A stretch of DNA of 57,389 nt from Levilactobacillus paucivorans. Lineage in GTDB: Bacteria; Bacillota; Bacilli; Lactobacillales; Lactobacillaceae. Position numbers and translations under genes: made by a program. Of the stretch, positions 42,561 through 51,284 are shown piece by piece (position 1 is the stretch's first letter; each line of letters opens with the position of its first letter). The notes below the pieces were generated by a model that was not told where the DNA came from, searched no databases, and saw only the letters and a program-made list of their open reading frames with translations. The stretch is from contig NZ_JQCA01000048.1 of the NCBI RefSeq assembly GCF_001437125.1, forward strand, positions 45,930 to 103,318, in the 5' to 3' direction.

Positions 42561-43408
42561 TTATCCGTCGGTTGCGGCTTTTCAGCTACATTCCCCGGCT
42601 TCGGTGAAGCAGACCGCTTCACTGCCGTCTGCTTAGATTTCTTACTCGTTGATCGTTTCTTGGTCTGCTTACTCAACCGGTTGACGGTCGTTTGCAGGTG
42701 ATCAACCTTCGCCGTGAGCGAACGAATCTCTCCCATCAGCTCGGCCATATCGTCCTGTTGCTGGGTGTCTTCGCTCGCAGCAACTCGGGTGTTAACGAAA
42801 TCGACAATGGTACTGGTCAATAACCCAATGAAGCCAACCCCACCAACCATCAGGATGGCCGCGATGATCTTCCCAAAGGCCGTCTGCGGAGTGACATCCC
42901 CATACCCAACGGTGGTGGCGGTCGTAATCGCCCACCAGAGAGAGTTAGCCAGTGACTGCTTCTCAGTCAGCGAAAAGAGAAACGCACTGACCACAATAAT
43001 AGCCACACTAATTGAAAAGAGATAAATAAATCCAGTTTTATAAACGAAACGGTGAAAGGCCTTGGTCCACTTGCCAGAAATTCCTAGCCGCCAGAAGAGG
43101 TGGTGGAACCGAATGATTCGAACCAGCCGACTCAACCGAAAAAGGGCAAAGACCGGGTGCATGGGAATGATTCCCAATAGATCGAAAGCCGCATGAATCA
43201 GGAAGATCTTTCGATTTTTAGTGGTCATCAGTCGAACAAAGTAGTCGAGGGCAAAGACCACCAGTAAGCCGTTGGCAATTCCCATTTCTAGGGCGTAGCT
43301 TCCAACTTTCAGAAGTAAGAGCCCTAGGTTGACGACTGACCAGAGTGTCAGAATCGTCACGACCCAATGATAGACAATTAGCCACTGATGACGTCGTTTC
43401 TTTTCCAT
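42557..43408 (-). CDS. Voltage-gated-type potassium channel
   Basis: A 283-aa ion channel. There are about five or six membrane helices, an S4-like basic stretch (LFRLSRLVRIIRFHHLFWR) and the pore with selectivity filter TTVGYGDVTP. After the last helix comes a coiled-coil segment (MAELMGEIRSLTAKVDHLQTTVNRL) that may tetramerise, and a very basic KR-rich tail. K+ flux for potential or osmotic control is the likely role. The start ATG at 43408 has a GGGGG sequence upstream; the longer frame is unlikely. Confidence 0.87.
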   Translation of the reverse strand: MEKKRRHQWLIVYHWVVTILTLWSVVNLGLLLLKVGSYALEMGIANGLLVVFALDYFVRLMTTKNRKIFLIHAAFDLLGIIPMHPVFALFRLSRLVRIIRFHHLFWRLGISGKWTKAFHRFVYKTGFIYLFSISVAIIVVSAFLFSLTEKQSLANSLWWAITTATTVGYGDVTPQTAFGKIIAAILMVGGVGFIGLLTSTIVDFVNTRVAASEDTQQQDDMAELMGEIRSLTAKVDHLQTTVNRLSKQTKKRSTSKKSKQTAVKRSASPKPGNVAEKPQPTDN

Positions 43409-43525
43409 ATAACCCCCGCTCCCCATCAATGATTTATAGATTAATATAAGCTGTTTCAACCGAATTGCCAAGACTTCTGATCAATCTTAACCAGTTTGCT
43501 AATTTTAATAGTCCAACTAAATCAT

Positions 43526-43571
43526 AAAGCCCCGCAACTCCTCTTAAATTAAGCGGACTGCGGGGCCTTTT
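43526..43571 (-). terminator. Terminator of the deacylase gene
   Basis: AAGGCCCCGCAG / CTGCGGGGC-type hairpin with a T-rich minus-strand tail (GCTTTATGATTT). Confidence 0.65.
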
Positions 43572-43573
43572 GG

Positions 43574-44728
43574 CTAGCCTTGTAATTGGTCAAAGAACGC
43601 GGGTACTAACTTTTCATAAACCGTGATTGCTTGTAAATATTCGGTAATTGAGATGTACTCATCGGCCTGATGGGACGTGTCACTCCCCGGCCCCATTTCG
43701 ATACTGGTAAAGTCGGCCTTGGCCCGTAAGAACTCGGCGCCATCGTTGGCCCCACCGGATCCCACCACGTGTGCTGGCCGTTGGCAGACCTCTTCACTGA
43801 TTTGTTTGGCCAACTGGACCAGTGGCGCGTGGGGATCACCCGGAATAGCCTCCTCTGGATAGCTATACGTGAGTTTAAGGTCGACCCCGTCCTGTTGATT
43901 CAATTTGGCAATCAGGCCCTCTAGCTCATCGTAAATGACCTGATTAGGGGTCGCCGGAATTGTCCGCATATTAGCCATCAGTTCGGCATGTGCCGGAATC
44001 GAGTTAATCTGCTCCCCACCGGAAATCAGATCGACGTTGTGGAGCAGGTGCCCCAAGACTGGATCTTCCTCGGTATGCTTAGCCATCAGTGGCCCCACGG
44101 CATTGTAAAACTGCATGAGGTTGTCGATAGCGTTGATACCATTCTCCGGTTCGGCACTGTGACTGCTCTTGCCCGTCGACACCACCTTGTAGTCGATGAC
44201 GCCTCGTGCCGTATAGACCACCTGATCCAGGCCACTGGGTTCGGCAATTACCAGACCGGCAAGCTGGTCGGCGTAACCTGCATCGGTCAGCGTGGCCGCG
44301 CCGTACTCGCCAGTCTCCTCACCCACCGTGGCTAGGAGCCGGACACTCCCATTGAGTGGTGTTCCCTGTTCCAAAAATTCCAGCATAGCGATCGTAATCG
44401 CTGCTAGGCCACTCTTCATGTCAGAAGCCCCACGACCAAAGAGCCGGTCACCGACAACTTCACCCCCGAATGGATCGTGATGCCAAGCTGAGGTATCGCC
44501 AGGAGCCACAACATCCATGTGCCCACTCAACCCCAGCTGCGGTCCAGCACCACCGATCGTCACGACTAGATTGTCTCTGCCGGGGGCGAATGGGATCTTC
44601 TCCACCTGAGCCTGCGGATATGGCGCGAACAGGCTGGCTAGGTAATCCGCCACCTCGGTCTCGTGGTCATTGACTGAAGGAATCTGAATCAGGTGCTGTA
44701 AAATTTCAATCTTCTTCTGGGGTGTCAT
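43574..44728 (-). CDS. ArgE/DapE/ACY1-family metallopeptidase or deacylase
   Basis: A 384-aa M20-family hydrolase. LGLSGHMDVVAPGD (metal-binding His and Asp), GRGASDMKSGLAA (bridging Asp), ATVGEETGEYGA (catalytic Glu-Glu) and C-terminal VVGSGGANDGAEF are present, with the dimerisation lid between. It could be a succinyl-diaminopimelate desuccinylase or an acetylornithine-type deacetylase; sequence alone does not decide. No lysine or arginine genes are nearby. The ATG at 44728 is preferred for 6-nt spacing to AAAGGAAG. Confidence 0.85.
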   Translation of the reverse strand: MTPQKKIEILQHLIQIPSVNDHETEVADYLASLFAPYPQAQVEKIPFAPGRDNLVVTIGGAGPQLGLSGHMDVVAPGDTSAWHHDPFGGEVVGDRLFGRGASDMKSGLAAITIAMLEFLEQGTPLNGSVRLLATVGEETGEYGAATLTDAGYADQLAGLVIAEPSGLDQVVYTARGVIDYKVVSTGKSSHSAEPENGINAIDNLMQFYNAVGPLMAKHTEEDPVLGHLLHNVDLISGGEQINSIPAHAELMANMRTIPATPNQVIYDELEGLIAKLNQQDGVDLKLTYSYPEEAIPGDPHAPLVQLAKQISEEVCQRPAHVVGSGGANDGAEFLRAKADFTSIEMGPGSDTSHQADEYISITEYLQAITVYEKLVPAFFDQLQG

Positions 44729-44915
44729 GTGCATCTTCCTTTCACTGGATCATCATGAATCTTAGGATACGCCATTTTATCTAAATAACAACATTTTATG
44801 GAAATTTATGAGCTAAAAGCTAGTGTTTCGTATTTTTATACATTATAAATGCATATTCGCGTCACATTTCTCCCTGCGGTATAATGAAGATAAGTTTCAT
44901 TTAGGAGGGATTCGG

Positions 44916-45428
44916 ATGAAAATTACAGTACCAACCGAACAGGGCGGCTTCCTGGCTGCCGAATATAGTAAGCAGGCCATGGGATCTGACGTCCACGGCG
45001 GTGATCCCGTCAAGTCATTCCCGATCAGCCTCACGGATGTACCAGCCGGCACCAAGACGCTGGCACTGAGCCTCGTCGACTTTGACGCTGTGCCTGTCTG
45101 TGGTTTCCCTTGGATTCATTGGGTTGCCGCTAACTTTCCAGGTACGACGCGTGAGATTCCGGCCGACGTGTCGCGGACTGACCAGATTGTCCACGTTCAC
45201 GGCCGCAACAGTAATGCCGGCTCATTAGTTGGGAACACCGATCCACAAATTTTTCAGAACTACACAGGGCCCTTCCCACCCGATGCCGATCACGATTACA
45301 TCCTGACCGTCTATGCCCTAGACCAGACCCTTGATCTACCGGAAGGCTTCTGGCTAAATGATCTCATGCACCACGCAGCCGACCATACCCTGGCTACCGC
45401 CACATTCACCTTACGCGGACGTGCCTAG
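44916..45428 (+). CDS. YbhB/YbcL-family (PEBP-like) protein
   Basis: A 170-aa phosphatidylethanolamine-binding-protein fold. LALSLVDFDAVPVCGFPWIHWVAAN corresponds to the conserved DxDxP...HW ligand pocket, and FQNYTGPFPPDADHDYILTVYALD is the second family motif. There is no signal peptide, so cytoplasmic. Function is not established; it may bind anionic ligands or inhibit kinases or proteases. GGAGGG precedes the ATG at 44916, and a TATAAT -10 lies about 35 nt upstream. A usp gene follows 33 nt later, probably in the same operon. Confidence 0.85.
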   Translation: MKITVPTEQGGFLAAEYSKQAMGSDVHGGDPVKSFPISLTDVPAGTKTLALSLVDFDAVPVCGFPWIHWVAANFPGTTREIPADVSRTDQIVHVHGRNSNAGSLVGNTDPQIFQNYTGPFPPDADHDYILTVYALDQTLDLPEGFWLNDLMHHAADHTLATATFTLRGRA

Positions 45429-45461
45429 CGGTCATTATCGGCAATAGGAGGAGGGTTCACT

Positions 45462-45980
45462 ATGGAAATTGAACACGATTATCAACGTATCTTGGTCCCG
45501 GTCGATGGCTCCGTTCAGGCCGAACTGGCCTTGAAGAAGGCAATCACCGTGGCCCAACAGAATCACGCCAAGATTGACCTACTCAACGTCCTCCGAATTA
45601 ACCACTACGGTTTCTACGCCAGCGGCTCAATGCCGGGTGACGTCATTCACGAACTGGCAACCGATGCGACGTCCTACCTGACCTCATTGGTTGAAACGAC
45701 CTCGGCCGCCACCGGCTTCAAGGATCTCAACATTCACGTGCGTTTTGGGAATCCCAGAACGGTCATTGCCCACGAGTTCGTCCGCGATCATGGGAATGAC
45801 TTGATCATGCTGGGGGCTACCGGGATGAGCGCCGTTGCCCGGATGGTCGAGGGTTCTGTCACGGCGTACGTCAGCCGGATGGCCGATATCGATGTCTTCG
45901 TCGTTCGGACCACGGCAGAGGGCGTCCGCGTTGACCCCAAGAAACTTGTTCAGAAAAATCAAGAACAACCAAAATTCTAA
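45462..45980 (+). CDS. Universal stress protein, ATP-binding type
   Basis: A 172-aa Usp domain with a short charged tail. RILVPVDGSVQAELAL opens the fold; the ATP loop is intact as GATGMSAVARMVEGSVTAYV (G-2x-G-9x-G-S/T). Unlike the pair at 34-35 kb, it should bind ATP. It is cotranscribed with the PEBP-like gene, has AGGAGGAGG upstream and a terminator downstream. Confidence 0.88.
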   Translation: MEIEHDYQRILVPVDGSVQAELALKKAITVAQQNHAKIDLLNVLRINHYGFYASGSMPGDVIHELATDATSYLTSLVETTSAATGFKDLNIHVRFGNPRTVIAHEFVRDHGNDLIMLGATGMSAVARMVEGSVTAYVSRMADIDVFVVRTTAEGVRVDPKKLVQKNQEQPKF

Positions 45981-45984
45981 AAAA

Positions 45985-46023
45985 AGATAAGGAGGACCAG
46001 GCAATTGCCTGATCCTCCTTATT
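45985..46023. terminator. Bidirectional terminator
   Basis: AAGGAGGA.CAGGC / GCCTG.TCCTCCTT with a short AATT loop and A/T-runs on both sides. Confidence 0.85.
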
Positions 46024-46025
46024 GT

Positions 46026-46400
46026 TTATTTACGCCAAAATGTCGTACATTCAGCTTTATCTGCAATATTAAAGGCAATGATCCGGTGGAGCAACTCATA
46101 ATCGACGTCCTGCGTCCACTTGATCCGACCAAACTTCTTACCTGGATTGTAGTTGTCAGCGGCAATCCCCGTGGCGAAGTGTTCCATGACCACACCCTCG
46201 GGTGCAAAAGCCATGTGGGATTTGGCCACACTAAAACCAATAATGAAGGTGCCGTGATCAGTAAACATCGGCTGATTCCAAGCATATCGCTGTTCCAGCT
46301 GTGGGAATTCGGCCTGAACCCATTCCAATACGTGCCGCATCCGTGCTTGATGGTCTGAGTTCTCAATCTTATCAACGAATTCTTCGAAATCTTGAATCAT
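46026..46400 (-). CDS. DUF1801 / YdhG-like protein
   Basis: A 124-aa protein of the DUF1801 (YdhG, 'iron chaperone'-like) family. RYAWNQPMFTDHGTFIIGFS and KSHMAFAPEGVVMEHF are typical, and GKKFGRIKWTQDVDYELL continues the fold. Members have a frataxin-like shape, but a role in iron handling is weakly supported. It stands alone. Confidence 0.8.
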   Translation of the reverse strand: MIQDFEEFVDKIENSDHQARMRHVLEWVQAEFPQLEQRYAWNQPMFTDHGTFIIGFSVAKSHMAFAPEGVVMEHFATGIAADNYNPGKKFGRIKWTQDVDYELLHRIIAFNIADKAECTTFWRK

Positions 46401-46495
46401 GTAAACACCCCTTAACGATTTTTGAACTTGATGGTTATTAGTATAGCACGGTGGACCGAGAGTTGCCCTGTCAGAAAATTTATCGCTTCAGACAG

Positions 46496-46527
46496 CAAAA
46501 GAGCCGTCCTCACAGGAACGACCCCAA
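46496..46527 (-). terminator. Terminator of the second xylose transporter gene
   Basis: A GTCGTTCC / GAGGACGGC hairpin with G-U pairs and a CTCTTTTG tail on the minus strand. Confidence 0.6.
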
Positions 46528-46539
46528 AGTTCAAAACAG

Positions 46540-47910
46540 CTATTTAGTAGCTAAATCGACAGATTCGTCACCAGCCTTGGCCCGTAACGTGGATTCAATA
46601 TCTTCCAATGAACGGTTCCGCGTCTCGAAGACCTTCTTCTGAACGAACCAGATAGAAACGAAGCACAAGATACCATATCCGATAAAGAGGCTCCCAGTCC
46701 CGAAGAAATCCAATAATGATGGGAATGTCAGTGAGACAATCATGTTTGCTGTCCAGTTAATCACGGAAGCAAAGGAGTTCCCTAATCCTCGAATGTTCAG
46801 TGGGAAGACTTCCCCAATCATGACCCACATCACAGGGCCCCAAGTTGCGGAGAAGAACGCGATGTAGATGGTTAGGGCAATCACAGAGATAATGGCTGCC
46901 AATTGTGACCCACCAGAGAATTTCATCCCGAAGCTCATGACGAATAAGGAAATTCCCATCCCCACGGCCCCGATGTTCAACATCTTCTTGCGGTCAATCT
47001 TATCCATGATAGATACGGCAACTGCCGTGACAATCACGTTGAAGATCCCGATACCAATGTGGGCCAAGAGCGCCGCACTGACACCAAAACCAACATCCGT
47101 GAAAATAGTTGGGGCGTAGTAGAGCACCGTGTTACACCCCATAACCTGTTGAAAGATCGCCAAGCCAACCCCGATAATCAGAGAAGGTCGAGCCATTTTA
47201 CCAAAAAGTTCGGACCAACCCCCACTGACCACTTGCGCTTGTGATTGAATTTGTTCGACTTCTCGGTTTACAACCGCTGTGTCATGTTTGTTCATGGTAT
47301 CAAGAACGGCACGGGCTTCATCGAGGCGCCCCGTTCGAACTAAGAAACGGGGACTTTCTGGTAGAATCAACCCACCAAAGAAGAGCAAGGCTGCGGGAAC
47401 TGCGGCAAAACCGAGCATCCAACGCCACCCGGTGTAAATGCCGGCGAACCCATAGTTCGTGATGTAGGCTAACAGAATCCCCGTCATTACCATCAATTGG
47501 AACAGACTGGCAACTGTCCCCCGCTTATCGGCAGGGGCCAATTCAGCTAAGTAGGTTGGAATTAAGGCCGATGCGGCCCCCACTGCCATCCCGAGAATGA
47601 CCCGTGAGACAATCAGTGTCCAGAATTCCGGCGAGAAGGCTGAACCCAAGGCCCCGATAAAGAAGATGACAGCTGACAGTAAGAGTAGTTTACGTCGCCC
47701 ATATTTATCAGATGATGGCCCAATAATAGCAGCCCCTAGAATGGCTCCCAGTAGAACGGCACTCACAACCCATCCTTGTTGCCATGAGCCCAGGTGCATT
47801 TGCTTCTGAATAAAGAGGATGGCTCCTGAAATAACTCCGGTGTCATACCCAAAGAGCAACCCACCTAGGGCGCCGAAGAAGTAAACAAATCCCGTTGAAA
47901 CTTTTCGCAT
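46540..47910 (-). CDS. xylT: Sugar/H+ symporter, D-xylose transporter (copy 2)
   Basis: A 456-aa MFS sugar porter with 12 helices. SSDKYGRRKLLLLSA (motif A), PESPRFLVRTGR (PESPR), QQVMGCNTVLYYAP (QQ sugar motif), GPVMWVMIGEVFPLNIRG and the C-terminal VFETRNRSLEDIE are family hallmarks. It is almost identical along its length to copy 1, so a tandem duplication. The ATG at 47910 follows AAGGAAG; the 29-residue extension is leader sequence. It has its own promoter region with a xylO site and a cre site, so it is a separate XylR/CcpA-controlled unit. Confidence 0.9.
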   Translation of the reverse strand: MRKVSTGFVYFFGALGGLLFGYDTGVISGAILFIQKQMHLGSWQQGWVVSAVLLGAILGAAIIGPSSDKYGRRKLLLLSAVIFFIGALGSAFSPEFWTLIVSRVILGMAVGAASALIPTYLAELAPADKRGTVASLFQLMVMTGILLAYITNYGFAGIYTGWRWMLGFAAVPAALLFFGGLILPESPRFLVRTGRLDEARAVLDTMNKHDTAVVNREVEQIQSQAQVVSGGWSELFGKMARPSLIIGVGLAIFQQVMGCNTVLYYAPTIFTDVGFGVSAALLAHIGIGIFNVIVTAVAVSIMDKIDRKKMLNIGAVGMGISLFVMSFGMKFSGGSQLAAIISVIALTIYIAFFSATWGPVMWVMIGEVFPLNIRGLGNSFASVINWTANMIVSLTFPSLLDFFGTGSLFIGYGILCFVSIWFVQKKVFETRNRSLEDIESTLRAKAGDESVDLATK

Positions 47911-47979
47911 TTTCTGACTTCCTTTTACCGGTTCATCGCCGTAGATTTTTTGAAGTTTTGTAAGTTGGCTAGTTATTCG

Positions 47980-48002
47980 GTTAGTTGATTGCCACAACCA
48001 AC
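47980..48002. promoter_or_regulatory. XylR operator (xylO) of xylT copy 2
   Basis: GTTAGTT-N9-AACCAAC, one of four 23-bp sites in the cluster, about 70 nt before the start codon. Confidence 0.8.
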
Positions 48003-48034
48003 CATGATATTAGGATAACACTTTCCTAAAAATA

Positions 48035-48051
48035 TTGGAAGCGTTTTCCAA
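48035..48051. promoter_or_regulatory. cre site of xylT copy 2
   Basis: TTGGAAGCGTTTTCCAA, nearly palindromic and close to the CcpA consensus; it lies just upstream of the xylO site. Confidence 0.8.
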
Positions 48052-48054
48052 AAT

Positions 48055-48080
48055 AAAAAGCCGAGAATAGTCTCGGCCCT
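48055..48080 (-). terminator. Terminator of xylT copy 1
   Basis: GGGCCGAGA / TCTCGGCTTTTT on the minus strand. It separates the two transporter genes. Confidence 0.85.
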
Positions 48081-48092
48081 GAAAACTTTATT

Positions 48093-49463
48093 TTATTCTG
48101 TTGCACTAACGGAGGCTGGTTCACCAGCCTTGCTCCGTAAGGTTGCTTCAATTTCTTCCAACGAACGGTTCCGAGTTTCGAAAACCTTCTTTTGAACAAA
48201 CCAAATGGCAACGAAACAGAGAATCCCATAACCAATGAAGAGACTTCCAGTTCCGAAGAAGTTCAACAGTGCTGGGAAGGTCAGAGAAACCACCATGTTT
48301 GCTGTCCAGTTAATCACGGAAGCAAAGGAGTTCCCTAGTCCGCGGATGTTTAATGGGAAAACTTCCCCAATCATGACCCACATCACAGGACCCCAAGTAG
48401 CGGAGAAGAAGGCAATGTAGATCGTCAAGGCAACCACAGAGATAATTGCCGCCGCTTGTGACCCACCGGAGAACTTCATCCCGGCACTCATAACGAACAG
48501 CGAAATCCCCATCCCGACAGATCCAATATTCAGCATTTTCTTCCGATCGACCTTGTCCATAATCATCACGGCAATGGCCGTCACAATCACGTTAAAGACC
48601 CCAATTCCAATATGGGCAAGTAATGCTGCGTTGACTCCAAAACCAACATCAGTAAAGATGGTTGGCGCGTAATATAACACCGTGTTACAACCCATCACTT
48701 GCTGGAAAATTGCTAAGCCAATCCCAATTGTCAAGGATGGTCGTACCATCTTACCGAAGAGCTCACTCCAACCGCCACTCTTCATCTGAGCCTGTTCCTG
48801 AATCTGGTTTAATTCGGCTTCAACGGCAGCTGTATCATGCTTATTCATGGTATCCAAGACCGCTTTGGCCTGATCGACATGCCCAGTCTTCACTAAGAAA
48901 CGCGGACTTTCGGGTAAAACTAATCCCCCTAAGAACAGCAATGCGGCAGGAATTGCGGCGAATCCTAACATCCAACGCCAACCAGTGTAAATGTCAGCCC
49001 AGGCGTAGTTGGTGATGTAGGCCAATAGAATTCCGGTCATCACCATTAGTTGAAACAGACTGGATACCGTCCCCCGCTTGTCAGCAGGTGATAATTCTGC
49101 GAGATAGGTTGGAATTAAAGCGGAAGCCGCCCCAACTGCCATCCCTAGGACCACTCGAGAAATAATGAGTGTCCAGAACTCTGGCGCCATTCCGGAACCT
49201 AATGCTCCGACAAAGAAAATAATGGCTGATAACAAGAGGAGCTTCCGCCGCCCATACTTATCAGAGGAAGGCCCAATAATGGCAGCCCCTAGAATGGCAC
49301 CCAGCAGGACGGCACTGACGACCCATCCCTGTTGCCAAGAACCCAGGTGCATCTGCTTTTGAATAAACAAGATGGCACCAGAGATAACCCCAGTATCATA
49401 ACCAAAGAGTAATCCTCCAAGGGCTCCGAAAAAATAAACAAATCCGGTCGAAACTTTACGCAT
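48093..49463 (-). CDS. xylT: Sugar/H+ symporter, D-xylose transporter (copy 1)
   Basis: A 456-aa MFS sugar porter with the same motifs as copy 2: SSDKYGRRKLLLLSA, PESPRFLVKTGH, QQVMGCNTVLYYAP and GPVMWVMIGEVFPLNIRG. By eye roughly nine in ten residues agree; differences concentrate in the central loop (about 225-250) and the C-terminal tail. L. brevis XylT is a known xylose-proton symporter of this length. Start ATG follows AGGAGCG. Own xylO, cre and terminator. Confidence 0.92.
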   Translation of the reverse strand: MRKVSTGFVYFFGALGGLLFGYDTGVISGAILFIQKQMHLGSWQQGWVVSAVLLGAILGAAIIGPSSDKYGRRKLLLLSAIIFFVGALGSGMAPEFWTLIISRVVLGMAVGAASALIPTYLAELSPADKRGTVSSLFQLMVMTGILLAYITNYAWADIYTGWRWMLGFAAIPAALLFLGGLVLPESPRFLVKTGHVDQAKAVLDTMNKHDTAAVEAELNQIQEQAQMKSGGWSELFGKMVRPSLTIGIGLAIFQQVMGCNTVLYYAPTIFTDVGFGVNAALLAHIGIGVFNVIVTAIAVMIMDKVDRKKMLNIGSVGMGISLFVMSAGMKFSGGSQAAAIISVVALTIYIAFFSATWGPVMWVMIGEVFPLNIRGLGNSFASVINWTANMVVSLTFPALLNFFGTGSLFIGYGILCFVAIWFVQKKVFETRNRSLEEIEATLRSKAGEPASVSATE

Positions 49464-49552
49464 AGATATCGCTCCTTATACGGCTCACGCCATAGATTCT
49501 AAAAAGTGCAGTATGTGGAAGTTGTACTGAATTGTAAGTTGGTTAAATGACA

Positions 49553-49575
49553 CGTTGGTTGAGTTGAACAACCAA
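49553..49575. promoter_or_regulatory. XylR operator (xylO) of xylT copy 1
   Basis: GTTGGTT-N9-AACCAAC, the most symmetric of the four sites. A GTTGGTTAAA half-site precedes it at 49537. Confidence 0.82.
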
Positions 49576-49607
49576 CTATGACGATAGCATACCATGTTCA
49601 TTTTGAT

Positions 49608-49623
49608 AATGGAAGCGTTTTCT
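49608..49623. promoter_or_regulatory. cre site of xylT copy 1
   Basis: ATGGAAGCGTTTTCTA, a good CcpA cre match, upstream of an extended -10 candidate (TGGTATGCT on the minus strand, near 49585-49593). Confidence 0.78.
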
Positions 49624-49633
49624 ATAAATCTCC

Positions 49634-49660
49634 TAAAAAAACTCGGATCACCCGAGTTTT
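49634..49660 (-). terminator. Terminator of xylB
   Basis: AAACTCGG / CCGAGTTTTTTTA on the minus strand with a short loop. Confidence 0.85.
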
Positions 49661-49673
49661 CTGTAAACGCAAC

Positions 49674-51191
49674 TTAAAGAGACGTTAATTCTGTCCGCCG
49701 GTAATCCAACAACTGGGCACTAATGGCCTTCGTTTGCTGGTAAACCTGGCTGTAAATAGCGTGCATCTTGGCATACTTCGCAACATTCTCAGGGTTTGGT
49801 TTGTAAGCCTTCCCAAAATGAACGAAGGTTTCGGCACAGTCTTGAAGCGAGTCGAACCAGCCCAGACCGGTAGCCGCGATCATGGCAGCCCCCATCCCTG
49901 GCCCCTGTTCGTTCTTAAGGCTGACCACCTTGCGATTGAAGATATCCGCTTGGATCTGCAACCAGAGCGGACTCTTGGCCCCACCCCCGATAGAAACGAC
50001 CGTATCGAAATCACCGCCGTTTTCCTCGTAGATGTCAAAGAGGTCCTTAAAGGAGTAGACAATGCCCTCTAAAACGGCTCTGACGAAGTCGTAGCGCTGA
50101 TGGGTTCCATCTATCCCGGTAAAGCTTCCCCGGATGTCAGCGTCTGCGTAAGGGGCCCGCTCGCCGACAATATAAGGAGTGTACAGCAAGCCGTTGGCGC
50201 CGACCGTCGATTTACCCGCACTCGCCACCACATCCGTAAACTCCTCGGCTGGAGCGAAGGTCTTCTTGAACCAGCTCAGCGAATAGCCCGCAGCCAGCGT
50301 CACCCCCATTGAGTAGTACTTATTGGGAATGGCATGATCCTCGAATTGAACCACACCGTGATAGTTCACATCGGCGTTGTCTTCATACTTCAAGACCACG
50401 CCGGACGTCCCGATGCTGGATAGCACCATATTCGGGTGCAGAATTCCCGCACCAACGGCACCAGCAGCATTATCAGCCGCCCCACCATAGACCTTGGTGG
50501 CTGTGGTCAGACCAGAGAATTCGGCATAGGCTGGTGTAACCGTCCCAGCGAAGTCAATCGATTGGATCAGTGGTGGACAGAGACTCAGCGGAATATCAAA
50601 GGCCTCGCAGACCTCCTGACTCCAAACACCCTTGGCCACGTCCAACAACACCGTCCCGGTCGCATCGGAGTAATCCATCGCTAGATTTCCCGTCATCCGG
50701 TAACGCACATAGTCTTTAGGTAAGACAAAAGTCTTGGCCTTCGCCCAGATCTCCGGTTCATTCTCCTTCACCCACAATAACTTCGTCAGCGTGAACCCTT
50801 CCAATGGTTGGTTACGGGTGATGTCGACAAACCGGTCGCCCATCTTGACTTCGATCTCTTCTCGTTGTGGTGTGCTTCGGGTGTCGTTCCAGAGAATTGA
50901 AGGCCGTAACACCTTGTTATTTTCGTCGAGCAAGACCAACCCATGCATTTGACCGGAGAAGCTCAGCCCCTCGATATCCTCGGCGGCCAGGTGATCATTT
51001 AGGATCAACCGGACAATAGCCACGGTCGTGCCAGATACCCAATCTTCGGGATTCTGCTCGTTGTAACCGGGTTGTTTCTGAATTAAGTCATAGTCAAAAC
51101 TCTCCTGCGCGACGATCTGCCCCGCATGGTCGACAGCCGAGACCTTAACGGCACTGGTTCCTAGGTCGACACCAAGTACGTACTTACCCAT
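49674..51191 (-). CDS. xylB: Xylulokinase
   Basis: A 505-aa FGGY kinase phosphorylating D-xylulose at O5, feeding the phosphoketolase pathway. [17 protein letters not shown] opens the ATPase fold; [14 protein letters not shown] and SILWNDTR are xylulokinase-specific; [14 protein letters not shown] and [19 protein letters not shown] complete the family motifs. Strong ribosome binding site (GAGGAGGAA). It lies 93 nt after xylA, with a terminator hairpin in between. Its level may therefore depend on readthrough, since no separate xylO or clear promoter is seen. Confidence 0.95.
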   Translation of the reverse strand: MGKYVLGVDLGTSAVKVSAVDHAGQIVAQESFDYDLIQKQPGYNEQNPEDWVSGTTVAIVRLILNDHLAAEDIEGLSFSGQMHGLVLLDENNKVLRPSILWNDTRSTPQREEIEVKMGDRFVDITRNQPLEGFTLTKLLWVKENEPEIWAKAKTFVLPKDYVRYRMTGNLAMDYSDATGTVLLDVAKGVWSQEVCEAFDIPLSLCPPLIQSIDFAGTVTPAYAEFSGLTTATKVYGGAADNAAGAVGAGILHPNMVLSSIGTSGVVLKYEDNADVNYHGVVQFEDHAIPNKYYSMGVTLAAGYSLSWFKKTFAPAEEFTDVVASAGKSTVGANGLLYTPYIVGERAPYADADIRGSFTGIDGTHQRYDFVRAVLEGIVYSFKDLFDIYEENGGDFDTVVSIGGGAKSPLWLQIQADIFNRKVVSLKNEQGPGMGAAMIAATGLGWFDSLQDCAETFVHFGKAYKPNPENVAKYAKMHAIYSQVYQQTKAISAQLLDYRRTELTSL

Positions 51192-51240
51192 CGGTTATTC
51201 CTCCTCAGTCGGCGGGTCTTCCCGCCTAATCATGATTCAC

Positions 51241-51276
51241 AAAAGAAGCGAACGAACTCTCGTCCGTTCGCCTCTT
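51241..51276 (-). terminator. Hairpin between xylA and xylB
   Basis: GCGAACGGACGAGAG / TTCGTTCGC with TTCTTTTG. It probably attenuates transcription from xylA into xylB. Confidence 0.75.
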
Positions 51277-51284
51277 ATTACTAA

